The notes beneath the pieces were generated by a model. It searched no databases and was not told the origin of the DNA. It worked only from the letters and a program-made list of their open reading frames with translations. The translations under genes and the position numbers were made by a program. A stretch of 64,000 bases of DNA from DATMRF01 sp035566435 (GTDB lineage Bacteria; Verrucomicrobiota; Verrucomicrobiia; Limisphaerales; UBA8199), in contig DATMRF010000136.1 in assembly GCA_035566435.1 (NCBI GenBank), forward strand, positions 1-64,000. The letters are read 5' to 3'. Each line of letters opens with the position of its first letter. Position 1 is the first letter of the stretch. Below, in pieces: positions 1-8,898 of the stretch.

Positions 1-1182
1 ACAATGAGTTGATCAAATCGTCCGGTATGTACGGCGAGAGCCTCTCCAGCAGGCCTGAGGTACCGGTGGTGGGCAGTCGATTCATGAGCCAATCTGCTAC
101 CCCATACGAACCTAACTGTCTGCAAAAAACAAAAACTCACGTCTTTCCTGCCAATCCCATTGGAGCGCAAACGTTTGCGCCTAATTTCGTAACACCCTCC
201 GAAGGGATTCCGGCGCAAAGCCCAGGGTTGCGAGGTCGGCCCGTCCGGCTCGGACCGAGCAGCCCTGGGTAACCTCGCCCCCGGGTCTCAACTCCGAAGG
301 AGTTGCGCCATTGCATCGAACACCACCATGCCACAATCCCTATATCAAAATGAGCTTCCGGGAGGAACTTCGAGCTTTACTCCGCAAGCACAATGTCGAG
401 TGGGCCGAGCGGTACATATGGGATTAGCAAATCCCAAAGGGATTTTGTCCTTCAGCCCAGGGTTGCGAGGTCGGCCCGTCCGGCTCGGACCGAGTTACCC
501 TGGGTCACCGCCTGCCTCACAGCATCCAGCTGCTCCCCGTTGCTTCTGGGATTTCCGGCAGGCATTGACCATAGTGGCCGCCTTCCTCAAAGAATCCTTC
601 GTAGCCCGACGGCGTGATGACAGGCGAAACTACTGTTGACCCTTTCGACGGCTGATGGGATTTAGCGCTCATTTCTGAAGTGCGAGGCCCCTGCACTTCG
701 AACAGCACCTGACCCTCGACGTGATCCTGGCGGCAATCCCTTTCGGAAATTGTGAAGGTGAATCCCAAAGGGATTCCGGCGCAAAGCCCAGGGTTGCGAG
801 GAACGAGCTACCCTGGGTCAACGCCCGCCGAAGTTGTTTCAACCTCAAAGAGGTTGCGCCCAGACCGCCTGCCTGCCCCACAGCATCCAGCGGCTGCCCG
901 TTGCTTCTGGGATTTCCGGCAGGCATTGACCGGTTTCATTCCGCCGGGTGATACAACCCCTTTCCCGACAAAACGTCGAAAGTTTAGTTCCAACCCCGTG
1001 GCCTCCGCCGTTGCCTTCGTTTTTGTATGCAAACCTGCACAACTGAGGTGAGAACTGGGGTGAAAAAACGTTGTTCTGACCCTGTCCCAAGAGCGCAGAC
1101 CTCGCTCAGAACAGAATGGCGCTGGGAGTCCCATCAAACATAATGGCGCCGCCATCCTGGCAGCCGCTTGAAAAAAGCCAAA
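1..1182. repeat. Intergenic region with three copies of a palindromic repeat
   Basis: I see no credible gene here. A repeat unit appears at about 200-300, 425-510 and 755-875. Each copy has an AATCCCAAAGGGATT-like small palindrome followed by a larger imperfect palindrome, CCCAGGGTTGCGAG facing CGAG.TACCCTGGG. A second shared block, from CAGCATCCAGC to GGCAGGCATTGACC, occurs at about 518-571 and 878-931, so repeat plus block form a duplicated module of some 160 bases. The open frames here (for example 752-1051) are translations of the repeat and differ between copies. Confidence 0.75.
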
Positions 1183-1878
1183 TCAAAGCAACGACGGCGG
1201 TTGCTCCACCCGCCGCTTGGCCGACTCAACGTGATAACTCGTCTGGCATTTCGGGCAGATCAAGTGGAACTCATAATAGTAATCGCGGCCTGGTTTCCAT
1301 TTGCCCTTTCGCTTAGTCACCGGCGTTCCACATTTCCCGCACGGCTCGCCTTCTTGCATGTCGGGGCGGACACCTTCGGCCTCGGGCTTGTTCTCGTAAC
1401 CGTCGTCCACCGAAAGATTGGGCTGGCGCAAGGCGGCCATCGCGAGTTGATCGCAGCGCTCGTTTTCCAAATGGCCCGCGTGACCTTTCACCCAGCGAAA
1501 TTCCACCTGATGCGTCTGGCACAACGCATCCAGGCGCTGCCACAGATCCACATTCTCCGGGCGTTCGGTCCTGGTGCGCCACCAGGTTTTCTTTTTCCAA
1601 GCTGCCACCCAGCCCTCCGTCATGGCTTTCACCAGATACTGCGAATCGCTGTAAAGCGTTACCTTGCAGGGCTGCTTCAATAGTTCCAATCCCGCAATAG
1701 CGGCGAAGATTTCCATCCGATTATTGGTGGTCTTGCGAAACCCGCCGCTGACCTCAACGCGTTTCTTGGGATGCACCAACACCGCGCCGTAACCGCCCGG
1801 CCCGGGATTCGGGTCGCACCCGCCGTCGGTGTAAATTTCCACGGCAGGTAGTGGGAGCGATGTTTGGGCTGTGTTCAT
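1183..1878 (-). CDS. rnhA: Ribonuclease HI with C-terminal zinc ribbon
   Basis: This enzyme cuts the RNA strand of RNA-DNA hybrids in the cytoplasm, for example at R-loops and lagging-strand primers. The first 150 of 231 residues match RNase HI: YTDGGCDPNPGPGG gives Asp18, NNRMEIFAA gives Glu56, YSDSQYLV gives Asp78, and NERCDQLA gives Asp143, the four metal ligands of the family. Plain RNase HI ends near residue 155; here about 75 residues follow, with two Cys pairs (CGKC near 180 and CPKC near 208) and basic residues between them, which looks like a zinc ribbon. I chose the ATG at 1878; a TTG at 1899 has a better-placed AGAGG and would add seven residues. Confidence 0.93.
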   Translation of the reverse strand: MNTAQTSLPLPAVEIYTDGGCDPNPGPGGYGAVLVHPKKRVEVSGGFRKTTNNRMEIFAAIAGLELLKQPCKVTLYSDSQYLVKAMTEGWVAAWKKKTWWRTRTERPENVDLWQRLDALCQTHQVEFRWVKGHAGHLENERCDQLAMAALRQPNLSVDDGYENKPEAEGVRPDMQEGEPCGKCGTPVTKRKGKWKPGRDYYYEFHLICPKCQTSYHVESAKRRVEQPPSLL

Positions 1879-1917
1879 GTCAAATTTAGCAAGCCTCAAT
1901 TAACCTCTTCGCTCATT

Positions 1918-2556
1918 TCACGTGTGTTGGTTGGGCGGCCAAAATTTTTCCACGCGCAATCGTTTTGCAATCACTTCCACCGAGACGCCGAACTTTGGCG
2001 CGATGCGCGTGGCGATGTAGTCGAGCGCGGCTTCGTCGGCAGCCAGCCAGTCGGAGTAGCCAGCAGTTTGCGCGGATCGGATCGCGGCTTGAAAGGTTTC
2101 ACGCAACGGTTCGGGCGGCACGAGCAGGCGCCCGGCGAATTCGTAGGCCTGCCATTCCACCCAACCGTATTCGACCTCGGGAATGGCGGAAATGTAGTCG
2201 AACCAATCGGCGGCCGTGACGTGTTGCAGGCCGGCGTAGATGTCGCGGTGCATGATGAGGTGGCCGATTTCGTGGGCGACGGAGAAGCGCAGGCGATATT
2301 CGAGGCGCGGGCTCATGAAGGCGCGCTTGTCTAGAAGGATGGATTTCAAGTCGCCCATGAGCAGCGCGTCAATGTCCAGTTGCTCGCGCAGCCCGTTGAC
2401 GGGAACAAGGTCGAGGCCCAGGTCGAACTCAGCCAGGTCGAGCACCTCCACGGGCAACGAGCGCCCCGCAGGATGCGCTGCGCGGAGCCGGTCGGCCTCC
2501 TGCCAGATTCGCTCTTTGGGAATAAAGGGCGCTTTAAACTTGCGAGGGTCGGTCAC
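1918..2556 (-). CDS. ImmA/IrrE-family metallopeptidase (COG2856-like)
   Basis: A 212-residue predicted zinc peptidase. The motif HEIGH lies at residues 95-99 and a downstream acidic residue in the YEFAGRLLVP stretch can be the third metal ligand, as in ImmA/IrrE proteins that cleave repressors or act beside an HTH partner. The GTG start at 2556 overlaps the stop of the upstream HTH gene by four bases (GTGA), so the two are translationally coupled. A much longer frame reaches to 2946, but its first 130 residues only shadow the HTH gene in another frame. The family includes stress-response and toxin-antitoxin-like pairs; I cannot tell which applies here. Confidence 0.85.
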   Translation of the reverse strand: MTDPRKFKAPFIPKERIWQEADRLRAAHPAGRSLPVEVLDLAEFDLGLDLVPVNGLREQLDIDALLMGDLKSILLDKRAFMSPRLEYRLRFSVAHEIGHLIMHRDIYAGLQHVTAADWFDYISAIPEVEYGWVEWQAYEFAGRLLVPPEPLRETFQAAIRSAQTAGYSDWLAADEAALDYIATRIAPKFGVSVEVIAKRLRVEKFWPPNQHT

Positions 2557-2921
2557 GGGTGCCGGGCGCTGTTTATTATCTCGAGCAGTTTTTCCAAATC
2601 TTCCCGCGAAGGTTTTTGGCCGGAGAGCGTTCGGAAGAAAACAGGGAGTTGCGCCACCAGGTTTTCGTCCTTGAGCACATAATCGGGTATGCGGCCGGCA
2701 TCTACCGCAGCGAGGTCGAAGAATTTGAGCCAATCCGGGGAGCCTGGTTTTAAACCGAGCTGCTTCGCCCAGGCGCGGAGCGTTTCCTCGTCGCGCGGAG
2801 GCGCCAGAACTTCGCGCTCGATTTTGCTCCAGTTGCTGGGGTCGTGGCCGTGCTGCTGGCAAAATTCGCGCAGGCCGAAGCGCTGTCGCGCCCTTAACTC
2901 TTTGATGAATGTTCCAAACAT
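2553..2921 (-). CDS. XRE-type helix-turn-helix regulator
   Basis: A 122-residue protein whose first 60 residues form a Cro/CI-like HTH (RFGLREFCQQHGHDPSNWSKIERE, with the typical second helix contacting DNA). The rest is alpha-helical without a known motif. It is the first gene of a two-gene unit with the ImmA-type peptidase and ends inside that gene's start codon. A 21-base inverted repeat sits six bases before its start, as expected for an autoregulated HTH/peptidase pair. No strong ribosome-binding site is visible; ACAGAG is the nearest purine run. Confidence 0.85.
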   Translation of the reverse strand: MFGTFIKELRARQRFGLREFCQQHGHDPSNWSKIEREVLAPPRDEETLRAWAKQLGLKPGSPDWLKFFDLAAVDAGRIPDYVLKDENLVAQLPVFFRTLSGQKPSREDLEKLLEIINSARHP

Positions 2922-2926
2922 AGCTC

Positions 2927-2947
2927 TGTGGTATGAAAATTACCACA
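2927..2947. promoter_or_regulatory. Candidate operator of the HTH/peptidase pair
   Basis: A perfect inverted repeat, TGTGGTA-N7-TACCACA, lies 5 bases upstream of the HTH start codon at 2921. Its size and place fit a dimeric HTH repressor that controls its own operon. That use is inferred; the symmetry is seen. Confidence 0.6.
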
Positions 2948-3055
2948 AGAGCTAACAGTTGTCGACGGAAACATTTTGATTCGCCTGGTATCGACCAACC
3001 TTCGGTCTGAGAACTGGCTCAATCGTCGAAGTCTCGAAGGTCGCCGCGCGCGCCG

Positions 3056-3360
3056 CTATTGCAGCGAGCATTTCAGGCGGAAAAACCCCGCGGGAGCAGA
3101 GGCCAGCTCCTGATGCGTCAGTGTCTCGGTGAGTCCTAGGTCGAGCGATTGTGTGGTCGCGGCGCTGCTCCAGTTCACCAAATCGGGCGACACTTCCAGG
3201 GCGATGGGCGCGTCGGTTGCCGGTTTAAAATGCGCAAAGCTCAAGGTGAAAAGGCTGTTGCTCAGGGTTGCACCAAGCGTGCTCGCAGGGTCCGGGGTTT
3301 TCGGGTCGAGGCCCATCGCATATCGCCAATTCCATCAGGACCAAAGTCACCGTTTAAAGC
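3056..3360 (-). pseudogene. Decayed C-terminal end of a secreted protein
   Basis: The last 86 residues read as the end of a Verrucomicrobia surface protein: LDPKTPDPASTL, then a beta-rich stretch with LEVSPDLVNWSS, ending in AGFFRLKCSLQ. Just upstream, in another frame, GPDGIGDMRWA reads like the calcium-binding linker that usually precedes such ends, so a frameshift lies near 3316-3330. No signal peptide or body of the protein is present. It shares the [FY]-R-[LIV] ending of six intact proteins in this window and is best seen as a relic. Confidence 0.55.
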
Positions 3361-4130
3361 GATAAAAGAAATGTGTGCGAATGGGTGACGGGTGGCCGGC
3401 CGCGGCCCACCTGGTTTTTCGCTCCCCAAAGGTTCACGGACTTCGGTAGGGTCATCCGCCCTCCAACCCTCTAAGGCCCGTTACTAGGGGTCCGATTACC
3501 CACTGCAAAACTTCCCGCCTGAATCCCTCCATATAACTTAATTTTGGCAAGGCTTATGCTGCCTTTTAGGCCATGAAGTAAAACTGAAATGAGGCCCGAA
3601 GCCAAAAAAACAACCGAGTCGTCAGCCATACCTCCACAGTTGGAGCCGCCAGGCGCTCAGGCATCCTTGGGTCCGCCCCTCCGTGCCCCAGTGCGTCCTA
3701 ACCCACGCACTCAGGCCAAGGGCGTCCCTCACTATTCTGCCCATCCGCCGCGCTCCACTCGCCCTCGGGCTATTGCCCATCGGCGATTGGCGATTTGGGT
3801 CCACTCACCATCCATCAATCCATCAATCCAGCGCCCCATCACTCCAACACCCCATCACTCCACGAGTTCATCCGAGTTCATCCGAGTTCATCCGAGTTAA
3901 AAAACAAAAAAACCGCCAAGTTAAGCAGTCCACTCATCTTTAAACCGCTCCTGGCTCACATGCTTTTCGCCACGTCTCAAGTGAGGCGTAGCGCCGTTCT
4001 TTGACAATTTAATCCAACAAGGCCTGCCGAGCTCGCACCCCGAGGAGGGGTCGGAGCACCCGCTCCGGCCCCCCTTGGGTGGCAAAGCCAGGGACGAGCG
4101 GACACCTTTGCACGTTTCGGCCGGAAAAAA
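3361..4130. other. Intergenic, short tandem repeats, no gene seen
   Basis: No convincing coding frame. Between about 3800 and 3900 there are runs of near-identical short units (ATCCATCA, then CATCACTCCA, then three copies of GTTCATCCGA), giving low-complexity frames that are not genes. Confidence 0.6.
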
Positions 4131-4206
4131 AGCGTCTCGGTGAGTCCCAGGTCGGGCGACGGTGTGGTCGCGACGCTGCTCCAGTTCAGCAAATCGGGCG
4201 ACACTT
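4131..4206 (-). pseudogene. Second relic copy of the same secreted-protein end
   Basis: About 76 bases closely match 3125-3200 in the same orientation (both encode a PDL.NWSS.ATT.S.DLGLTETL stretch). It is cut off on both sides by unrelated sequence and by the FN3 gene that follows. It shows that a secreted-protein 3' end was duplicated here and both copies then decayed. Confidence 0.5.
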
Positions 4207-4272
4207 ATAACGACTTACACAAAACACAAAAGCAGCGGGCCGCACATTCCCCCAACGTGCTACGACTTTGGG

Positions 4273-5523
4273 CTAAAGGCCTCCCAGCTTAAAAATGCTC
4301 GACGAGGGACCCCATCCGAAAGCGTTCTGTGCCTGCACGGTCACCGACCAGTTCGGGATGTAGTCCACGGTAAAGCTCGCTGTGAGCGTCGTTCCGGACA
4401 CCGTCTGTGTGGAGGTGCCAGCGCCGTCGCTGCCGGTGATCGTGATCAGGTACTGGTTGATCGGGCTGTTGCCCGGCTCGGCCGCCTGCCAGGTTGCGAC
4501 CAGCGTGTCAGTCGCGCCGGTGGGGTCCACGTTCGCCCAACTAGCCATGACTCCGGTGGGGGCCGAAGGTGGGACCGTCGCTGGAGAGGTCGCCACACTG
4601 AGCGGAGTCGAAGCCGGGCTGGAGCCGCTGATCGTCCTGTTCACGACGGTGATCTGATACGTTGTCTCCGGCTGCAGCGCTGAGATGACCCCATTCGTAG
4701 CCGGCCCGGCCACGGTTGTCGTTAGGACCGAAGCCGTTGAGTTGACCGGCGTCGCTGTCACCGTTGTTGACACGACTGCTGCCGGATTTACCCCATTCGG
4801 CATCCAGGAAACCTGAAACTGATCCTCCGACTCAACGGCGGTCACGCCGGTCGGCGCGGCCGCAATGGGGACGACGAGATACGCTGCCGTGCGCGCGTTA
4901 TAAATAGTGTCGCCGTACACGTCGGTGGCGGTGAACGTTGGATCGACTGTCACCGCGTTCGAGAGCGTCGTCGCGGAGACAACGTTGCCGGCGAAGTCCC
5001 AGGTCACGGCGGCCCAAGCCGTGTGTATGGCAGGGGGGCTGCCGGCCTTGCCGGTGCTGCAAGAGGTCTTCAGGTCCACGTTGCCGGTCGGATATCCAGT
5101 GCTGGGATCGAAGCCGGTCGCGTAAACCTGCTCCGAGATGCCGCCGCAGTCGTAGCCGAGAATGGCGAAGGCCGTGGACTGCGGCAACAGCAGGCTCGCT
5201 GGCTTTTGGATCAAAAGCCGATAAAACCCTTTGTCGCCCGAGAGCGCATTGGTGATCGTCACCGTCTTCACGGTTCCATCGCCCTGGATCCCTGACTGGA
5301 AATTGGTCCACTGCTGCTGCCAATCCGGACAAGTTTGCACTGTGTAGAGGTCCGGGCTCGTCGTCGGAATCGACAAAATTAAATCGTTACCTGATTTCGT
5401 CGCGGCCAGGCCGCCCAGCGGGATGGTCAGCGTTGCCGCACATAGCGATGCCGTCAAAGTTGCGCCTAAAAGGAAGGCCAGGGCAAGAGCGGGCGGGAAA
5501 CTCACTTTTCTAAAAGTGCGCAT
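4273..5523 (-). CDS. Secreted protein with two fibronectin type III domains
   Basis: A 416-residue exported protein. An N-terminal signal peptide (hydrophobic to about residue 30, ending in SLCAAT) is followed by a beta-rich stretch, LILSIPTTSPDLYTVQT to GFYRLLIQ (about 47-107), which resembles the C-terminal module of other secreted proteins here but sits near the N-terminus. A Gly/Thr-rich region comes next, then two FN3-like domains at about 218-310 and 318-412 (TGVTAVESEDQFQVSW, TGVMASWANV). No catalytic motif is visible. Its role is unknown; FN3 repeats usually act as spacers or binding modules. Confidence 0.8.
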   Translation of the reverse strand: MRTFRKVSFPPALALAFLLGATLTASLCAATLTIPLGGLAATKSGNDLILSIPTTSPDLYTVQTCPDWQQQWTNFQSGIQGDGTVKTVTITNALSGDKGFYRLLIQKPASLLLPQSTAFAILGYDCGGISEQVYATGFDPSTGYPTGNVDLKTSCSTGKAGSPPAIHTAWAAVTWDFAGNVVSATTLSNAVTVDPTFTATDVYGDTIYNARTAAYLVVPIAAAPTGVTAVESEDQFQVSWMPNGVNPAAVVSTTVTATPVNSTASVLTTTVAGPATNGVISALQPETTYQITVVNRTISGSSPASTPLSVATSPATVPPSAPTGVMASWANVDPTGATDTLVATWQAAEPGNSPINQYLITITGSDGAGTSTQTVSGTTLTASFTVDYIPNWSVTVQAQNAFGWGPSSSIFKLGGL

Positions 5524-5821
5524 AAACGGAACTGTTTAAAGTTAACAAAAACGGCGGCAAAATCAACCCCCGGCGTTCACCCGCGCAGCGCTCACCGATG
5601 GTAACCGATCCAGCCTGCCACCTCCCACGGTAACTTGCGGTAGGCTACGGAAGCCTGTGGAAGCCTACGGAAGGCTGTGGAAGGTTTGCCAGCTCCGTCC
5701 TCCTCCGTGGCTCAACCCGCCCCCGCTCGGGATTGGTCGAGATTCCTCGCGGCCCTTACTCCCGCTCCCCCAGGATCGCTCAAGTTCACTCACCCAAGAA
5801 CTGCACCAATCTCGACAGGCG
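5524..5821. other. Intergenic with tandem GGAAGCCTACGGAAGG units
   Basis: No gene seen. Around 5640-5690 a 9-10 base unit related to GGAAGCCTGT/C is repeated about five times. A GGGATTGGTCGAGATT motif near 5728 recurs elsewhere in intergenic DNA (near 23950 and 59220). Confidence 0.55.
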
Positions 5822-6889
5822 TCAATCAGGCTGATAGCCCCGCCATAACCACACCAGCGTATCAGCAAGCGTTTGCTCGAAGACCCGGTGGTCACAATGG
5901 CCTGTGCCAAGGCTGAAAACGAAGCGGTTGTGGTAGCCCTTGGCTTTGAGCGCTTCGGCCGTGCGCCGGCCCGCCATCACCCAATTGTGATGAGATTCTT
6001 CCGGGTCCTTGGCGCGCAGATCGTTCTCCGAGACGTGCGTGAAGATGCGCAGCGGTTTCGGTTCACTGCTTTCGATCAGCTTCATGCCCGAGTGGTACTC
6101 CCAGGCGCCGAACGGATATTTGCGCGCCTCCGGCCCATCTTCGTCCTGTTGAGCGACGAATGTGCCGGAATAGGCGGCCACGCGCCGGAACAAGTCGGGC
6201 CGAAACCAGCCCATGGTCAAAGCCGCCGCGCCGCCTGAACTGCAACCCATCACCGCCCTGCCCCACGGATTGTCCGTGAAGGCGATTTGCGGGTAGGCAG
6301 TCTTGATTGCCGGGTTCTTCAGAATCGCCGGCAGGACCTCGTCATTGATGAACCGGGCGAGGCGGTCCGACATCGTGTCGTACTCGAGGCCACGCTCGCT
6401 CTTTTTGCCATCGTTGCCGCCGTTTTGAATGGCAATCGCGATGAACGGCGGCAGCCTGCGGTTCGGGTCTTTCGAGATGGTGAGATTGTCCAGCGCACGG
6501 CGCACCAGGTTGAGCTGGCCGGGACCGTCATGAATAATGAGAATCGGCGCCTTGACGCCGTCTTTGTACGCCGCGGGCACGTAAACATAGATCATGCGCT
6601 CTTTGCGGACAGGCTTCTTGTCGGGCTGGAGCGTCGGATCGTCGCCCCGAAAAATTTTGCTCTCGGCCAGAGGCATCGAGAACTCGAAGGACTTGCCCTC
6701 GGGATTGCCGCGGTCCGTCAGGTCCGGATCGAGCTTGTATTCGGGGCCGACCTGGTAATCACCGTCGCCCTCTGTGCCGGGGGTTTCAGTTGGCGTCCCG
6801 GCACCTTTTCCGGCACAGGCAAACAAACCGATGAAGCCAAAGGCCACAAAACAACGTGCGCAAACCGAACGAAAACGGGTGTGTTTCAT
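5822..6889 (-). CDS. Lipoprotein esterase, Fes/esterase-D-like alpha/beta hydrolase
   Basis: A 355-residue predicted lipoprotein. The N-terminus has a signal peptide ending in LFACAG, a plausible lipobox, followed by a Gly/Thr-rich linker. The body matches putative esterases of the enterochelin-esterase/feruloyl-esterase type: the oxyanion strand APILIIHDGPG, the nucleophile elbow GCSSGG near residue 215, an Asp in SENDLRAKD, and the His in LGTGHCDHR. Start at ATG 6889 was chosen over an in-frame start at 6979 because the signal peptide begins there. Substrate unknown; an ester of a plant or siderophore-like compound is possible. Confidence 0.85.
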   Translation of the reverse strand: MKHTRFRSVCARCFVAFGFIGLFACAGKGAGTPTETPGTEGDGDYQVGPEYKLDPDLTDRGNPEGKSFEFSMPLAESKIFRGDDPTLQPDKKPVRKERMIYVYVPAAYKDGVKAPILIIHDGPGQLNLVRRALDNLTISKDPNRRLPPFIAIAIQNGGNDGKKSERGLEYDTMSDRLARFINDEVLPAILKNPAIKTAYPQIAFTDNPWGRAVMGCSSGGAAALTMGWFRPDLFRRVAAYSGTFVAQQDEDGPEARKYPFGAWEYHSGMKLIESSEPKPLRIFTHVSENDLRAKDPEESHHNWVMAGRRTAEALKAKGYHNRFVFSLGTGHCDHRVFEQTLADTLVWLWRGYQPD

Positions 6890-7085
6890 AGATGGTGTCC
6901 CAGTGTACTTGAGTGTTGCTGTGAATGCAGTGGTAAGACCAAACCGAATTGGGGTCAAGGCCGAACGGGTCAATCGCACCCCTGGCGGAGCATCTCAATA
7001 TTGGAAGGTGTGCTGGATTCGTTTGCACGCTTGGGTGAGAACTTCCCGAACGGAAACTTCGCGCGTTGAACCCTGAACAGGGGCG

Positions 7086-7146
7086 GGGACGGCCACGTCC
7101 CCGGAATTCGCCGGCAACAGGTTCTCGACAGGGACGTGGCCGTCCC
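7086..7146. repeat. Long inverted repeat, 16-bp arms
   Basis: Arms at 7086-7101 and 7131-7146 are perfect reverse complements (GGGACGGCCACGTCCC and its mate) around a 29-base loop. The left arm is itself a partial palindrome. It lies between two divergent genes at 6889 and 7257, the longest gene-free stretch here (367 bases), and contains no T-run, so it is not an ordinary terminator. Confidence 0.75.
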
Positions 7147-7256
7147 TGCTCCGGCTCAGGGTGAGGGGAATCTTGGGGGGGCGCCGTGCTTCGAAAATGA
7201 GACGTGCTTCACTGACAGGAATTGCGACTTCGGGGAGGAGAGGCCACTATGAAGCC

Positions 7257-8723
7257 ATGACCAACGCCCCGTTCGATATTAGAGCCCGCGCGCACCAGGC
7301 GATGCTGGAAGCAGGCTTCCATCCGGACTTCCCGCCCGAGGTGTTGCGCGAAGCCCAAACCGCGAAACAAGGCCCAGCGAAGAACGGCGGCCCGGCCGTG
7401 CGCGACCTGCGCTCGCTGCTCTGGTCCTCGATTGACAACGACACCTCGCGCGACCTGGACCAGGTGGAGTACGTCGAGCCGCTCCCCGACGGTGGAATTC
7501 GCTTGCTGGTCGGCATCGCCGATGTCGATTCCGCGGTGCGGCAGGGCTCCGCTACTGACCGGCGAGCGGCGGAGGAAACCACCTCCGTCTATACCGGAGT
7601 CGCGACATTCCCAATGCTGCCCGGCGAGTTTTCGACCGAGCTGACCTCGCTGCTGGATGCGCAAGATCGGGTTTCAGTTGTGATTGAACTGCGCATCGCC
7701 GCGTCAGGTGAAGCGGCGGCCCACGAGGCCTATCCCGCGTGGTTGCGCAACCAGGCCAAGCTGGCCTACAGCACGACGGGCGCCTGGCTCGAAGGCCGGG
7801 GACCGATTCCGCCCGCGGTCGCCAGTGTGCCGGGCATGGAGGCGCAGCTCCGGTTGCAATTGGAGACGTCGCAAAAGTTGCGCGGCATCCGCAAGCAACA
7901 CGGCGCGCTCACCTTCGGCTCGGTTGAGGCGACGCCGGTGGTGGAGAATGGCGAAGTCAAAGACCTGACGGTCAGCCATCATAACGTCGCCGAGGACATC
8001 ATCGAGAGCTTCATGGTGGCGGCGAACGTCGCGATGGCGGAGCTGCTCAAGGAAAAAGGTTCGCTCTCGATTCGCCGGGTAGTGCGCACGCCGCAGCGCT
8101 GGGACCGCATCCAGGCCATCGCGGCGCAGTTCGGCGCCAAGCTGCCCATGACACCTGACCCGCGCGCACTTTCAGCTTTTCTTGACCAGCGCCGGGTGGC
8201 CGACCCGGTCCACTTTCCCGACCTGTCGCTTGCGGTCGTTAAACTGCTCGGCCCGGGGGAATACATCGTTGAACCGCCCGGCGGCGAACACGAAGGCCAT
8301 TTTGGCCTGGCGGCTCATGACTATACTCATTCGACGGCGCCGAACCGGCGTTTCGCCGATTTGGTCACGCAACGGTTGCTCAAGGCCACAGCGGGCCAAG
8401 GTGCAGCGCCGTACTCGGAGAGTGAACTGAGTGCCATCGCCGCGCATTGCACCGAGCGAGAGGACGCGGCACGAAAAGTGGAGCGGCTAATGCGGAAAGT
8501 CTGCGCGGCCAGCCTGCTGAGCCGGCGCATCGGTGAAGTGTTCGACGGCATCATTACCGGTGCGTCGCCAAAGGGCACATACGTGCGCTTGGCGACGTTC
8601 CCGGCGGAAGGTCGGGTAATCCGCGGCGCCCAGGGCATTGATGTGGGCGACAAGGTACGCGTGCGCTTGGCCTCGGTCGAAATCCCCCAGGGTTTCATCG
8701 ACTTCGAGAAAGTGCCGTCTTGA
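7257..8723 (+). CDS. RNase II/R-family exoribonuclease (RNB domain)
   Basis: A 488-residue 3'-5' exoribonuclease of the RNB family. The catalytic signature is SIDNDTSRDLDQVEY at about residues 58-72, with the acidic residues that bind two metal ions. A second RNB motif, YTHSTAPNRRFADLVTQRLL, lies near 360. The tail carries an S1-like beta-barrel. Compared with RNase R (over 700 residues) it lacks the N-terminal cold-shock domains, like the short RNase II-type enzymes found in Cyanobacteria, Deinococcus and Verrucomicrobia. I chose ATG 7257; the GGGGAGGAGAGG is 17-28 bases upstream, which is far, and an ATG at 7197 is the alternative. Confidence 0.92.
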   Translation: MTNAPFDIRARAHQAMLEAGFHPDFPPEVLREAQTAKQGPAKNGGPAVRDLRSLLWSSIDNDTSRDLDQVEYVEPLPDGGIRLLVGIADVDSAVRQGSATDRRAAEETTSVYTGVATFPMLPGEFSTELTSLLDAQDRVSVVIELRIAASGEAAAHEAYPAWLRNQAKLAYSTTGAWLEGRGPIPPAVASVPGMEAQLRLQLETSQKLRGIRKQHGALTFGSVEATPVVENGEVKDLTVSHHNVAEDIIESFMVAANVAMAELLKEKGSLSIRRVVRTPQRWDRIQAIAAQFGAKLPMTPDPRALSAFLDQRRVADPVHFPDLSLAVVKLLGPGEYIVEPPGGEHEGHFGLAAHDYTHSTAPNRRFADLVTQRLLKATAGQGAAPYSESELSAIAAHCTEREDAARKVERLMRKVCAASLLSRRIGEVFDGIITGASPKGTYVRLATFPAEGRVIRGAQGIDVGDKVRVRLASVEIPQGFIDFEKVPS

Positions 8724-8898
8724 GACCCGGTCCTGGTTGCAAACTCCTGGTGCTCATGATATGAGGAGGGGTACATCACCTTGATTCGCGGCTCCCGGCC
8801 AGAGCCTGTAATCCGGGCGTTATTGTTCGCGGGCTAAACTCAATCGGCCTGAGGGCTGGAAGCCCAAGAGCGTTCATTGCGTCGGTGGAGTGGCATCC

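Noticed and set aside
9..1316. Small genes in the first 1.3 kb
   Set aside because: All frames are translations of the palindromic repeat or shadows of RNase HI; reading the copies side by side shows frame changes and no shared protein.
1918..2946. A 342-residue fusion of an unknown N-terminus with the metallopeptidase
   Set aside because: The first 130 residues lie opposite in frame to the HTH gene and have Arg/Pro-rich shadow composition; the GTG at 2556 with a four-base overlap explains the real start.
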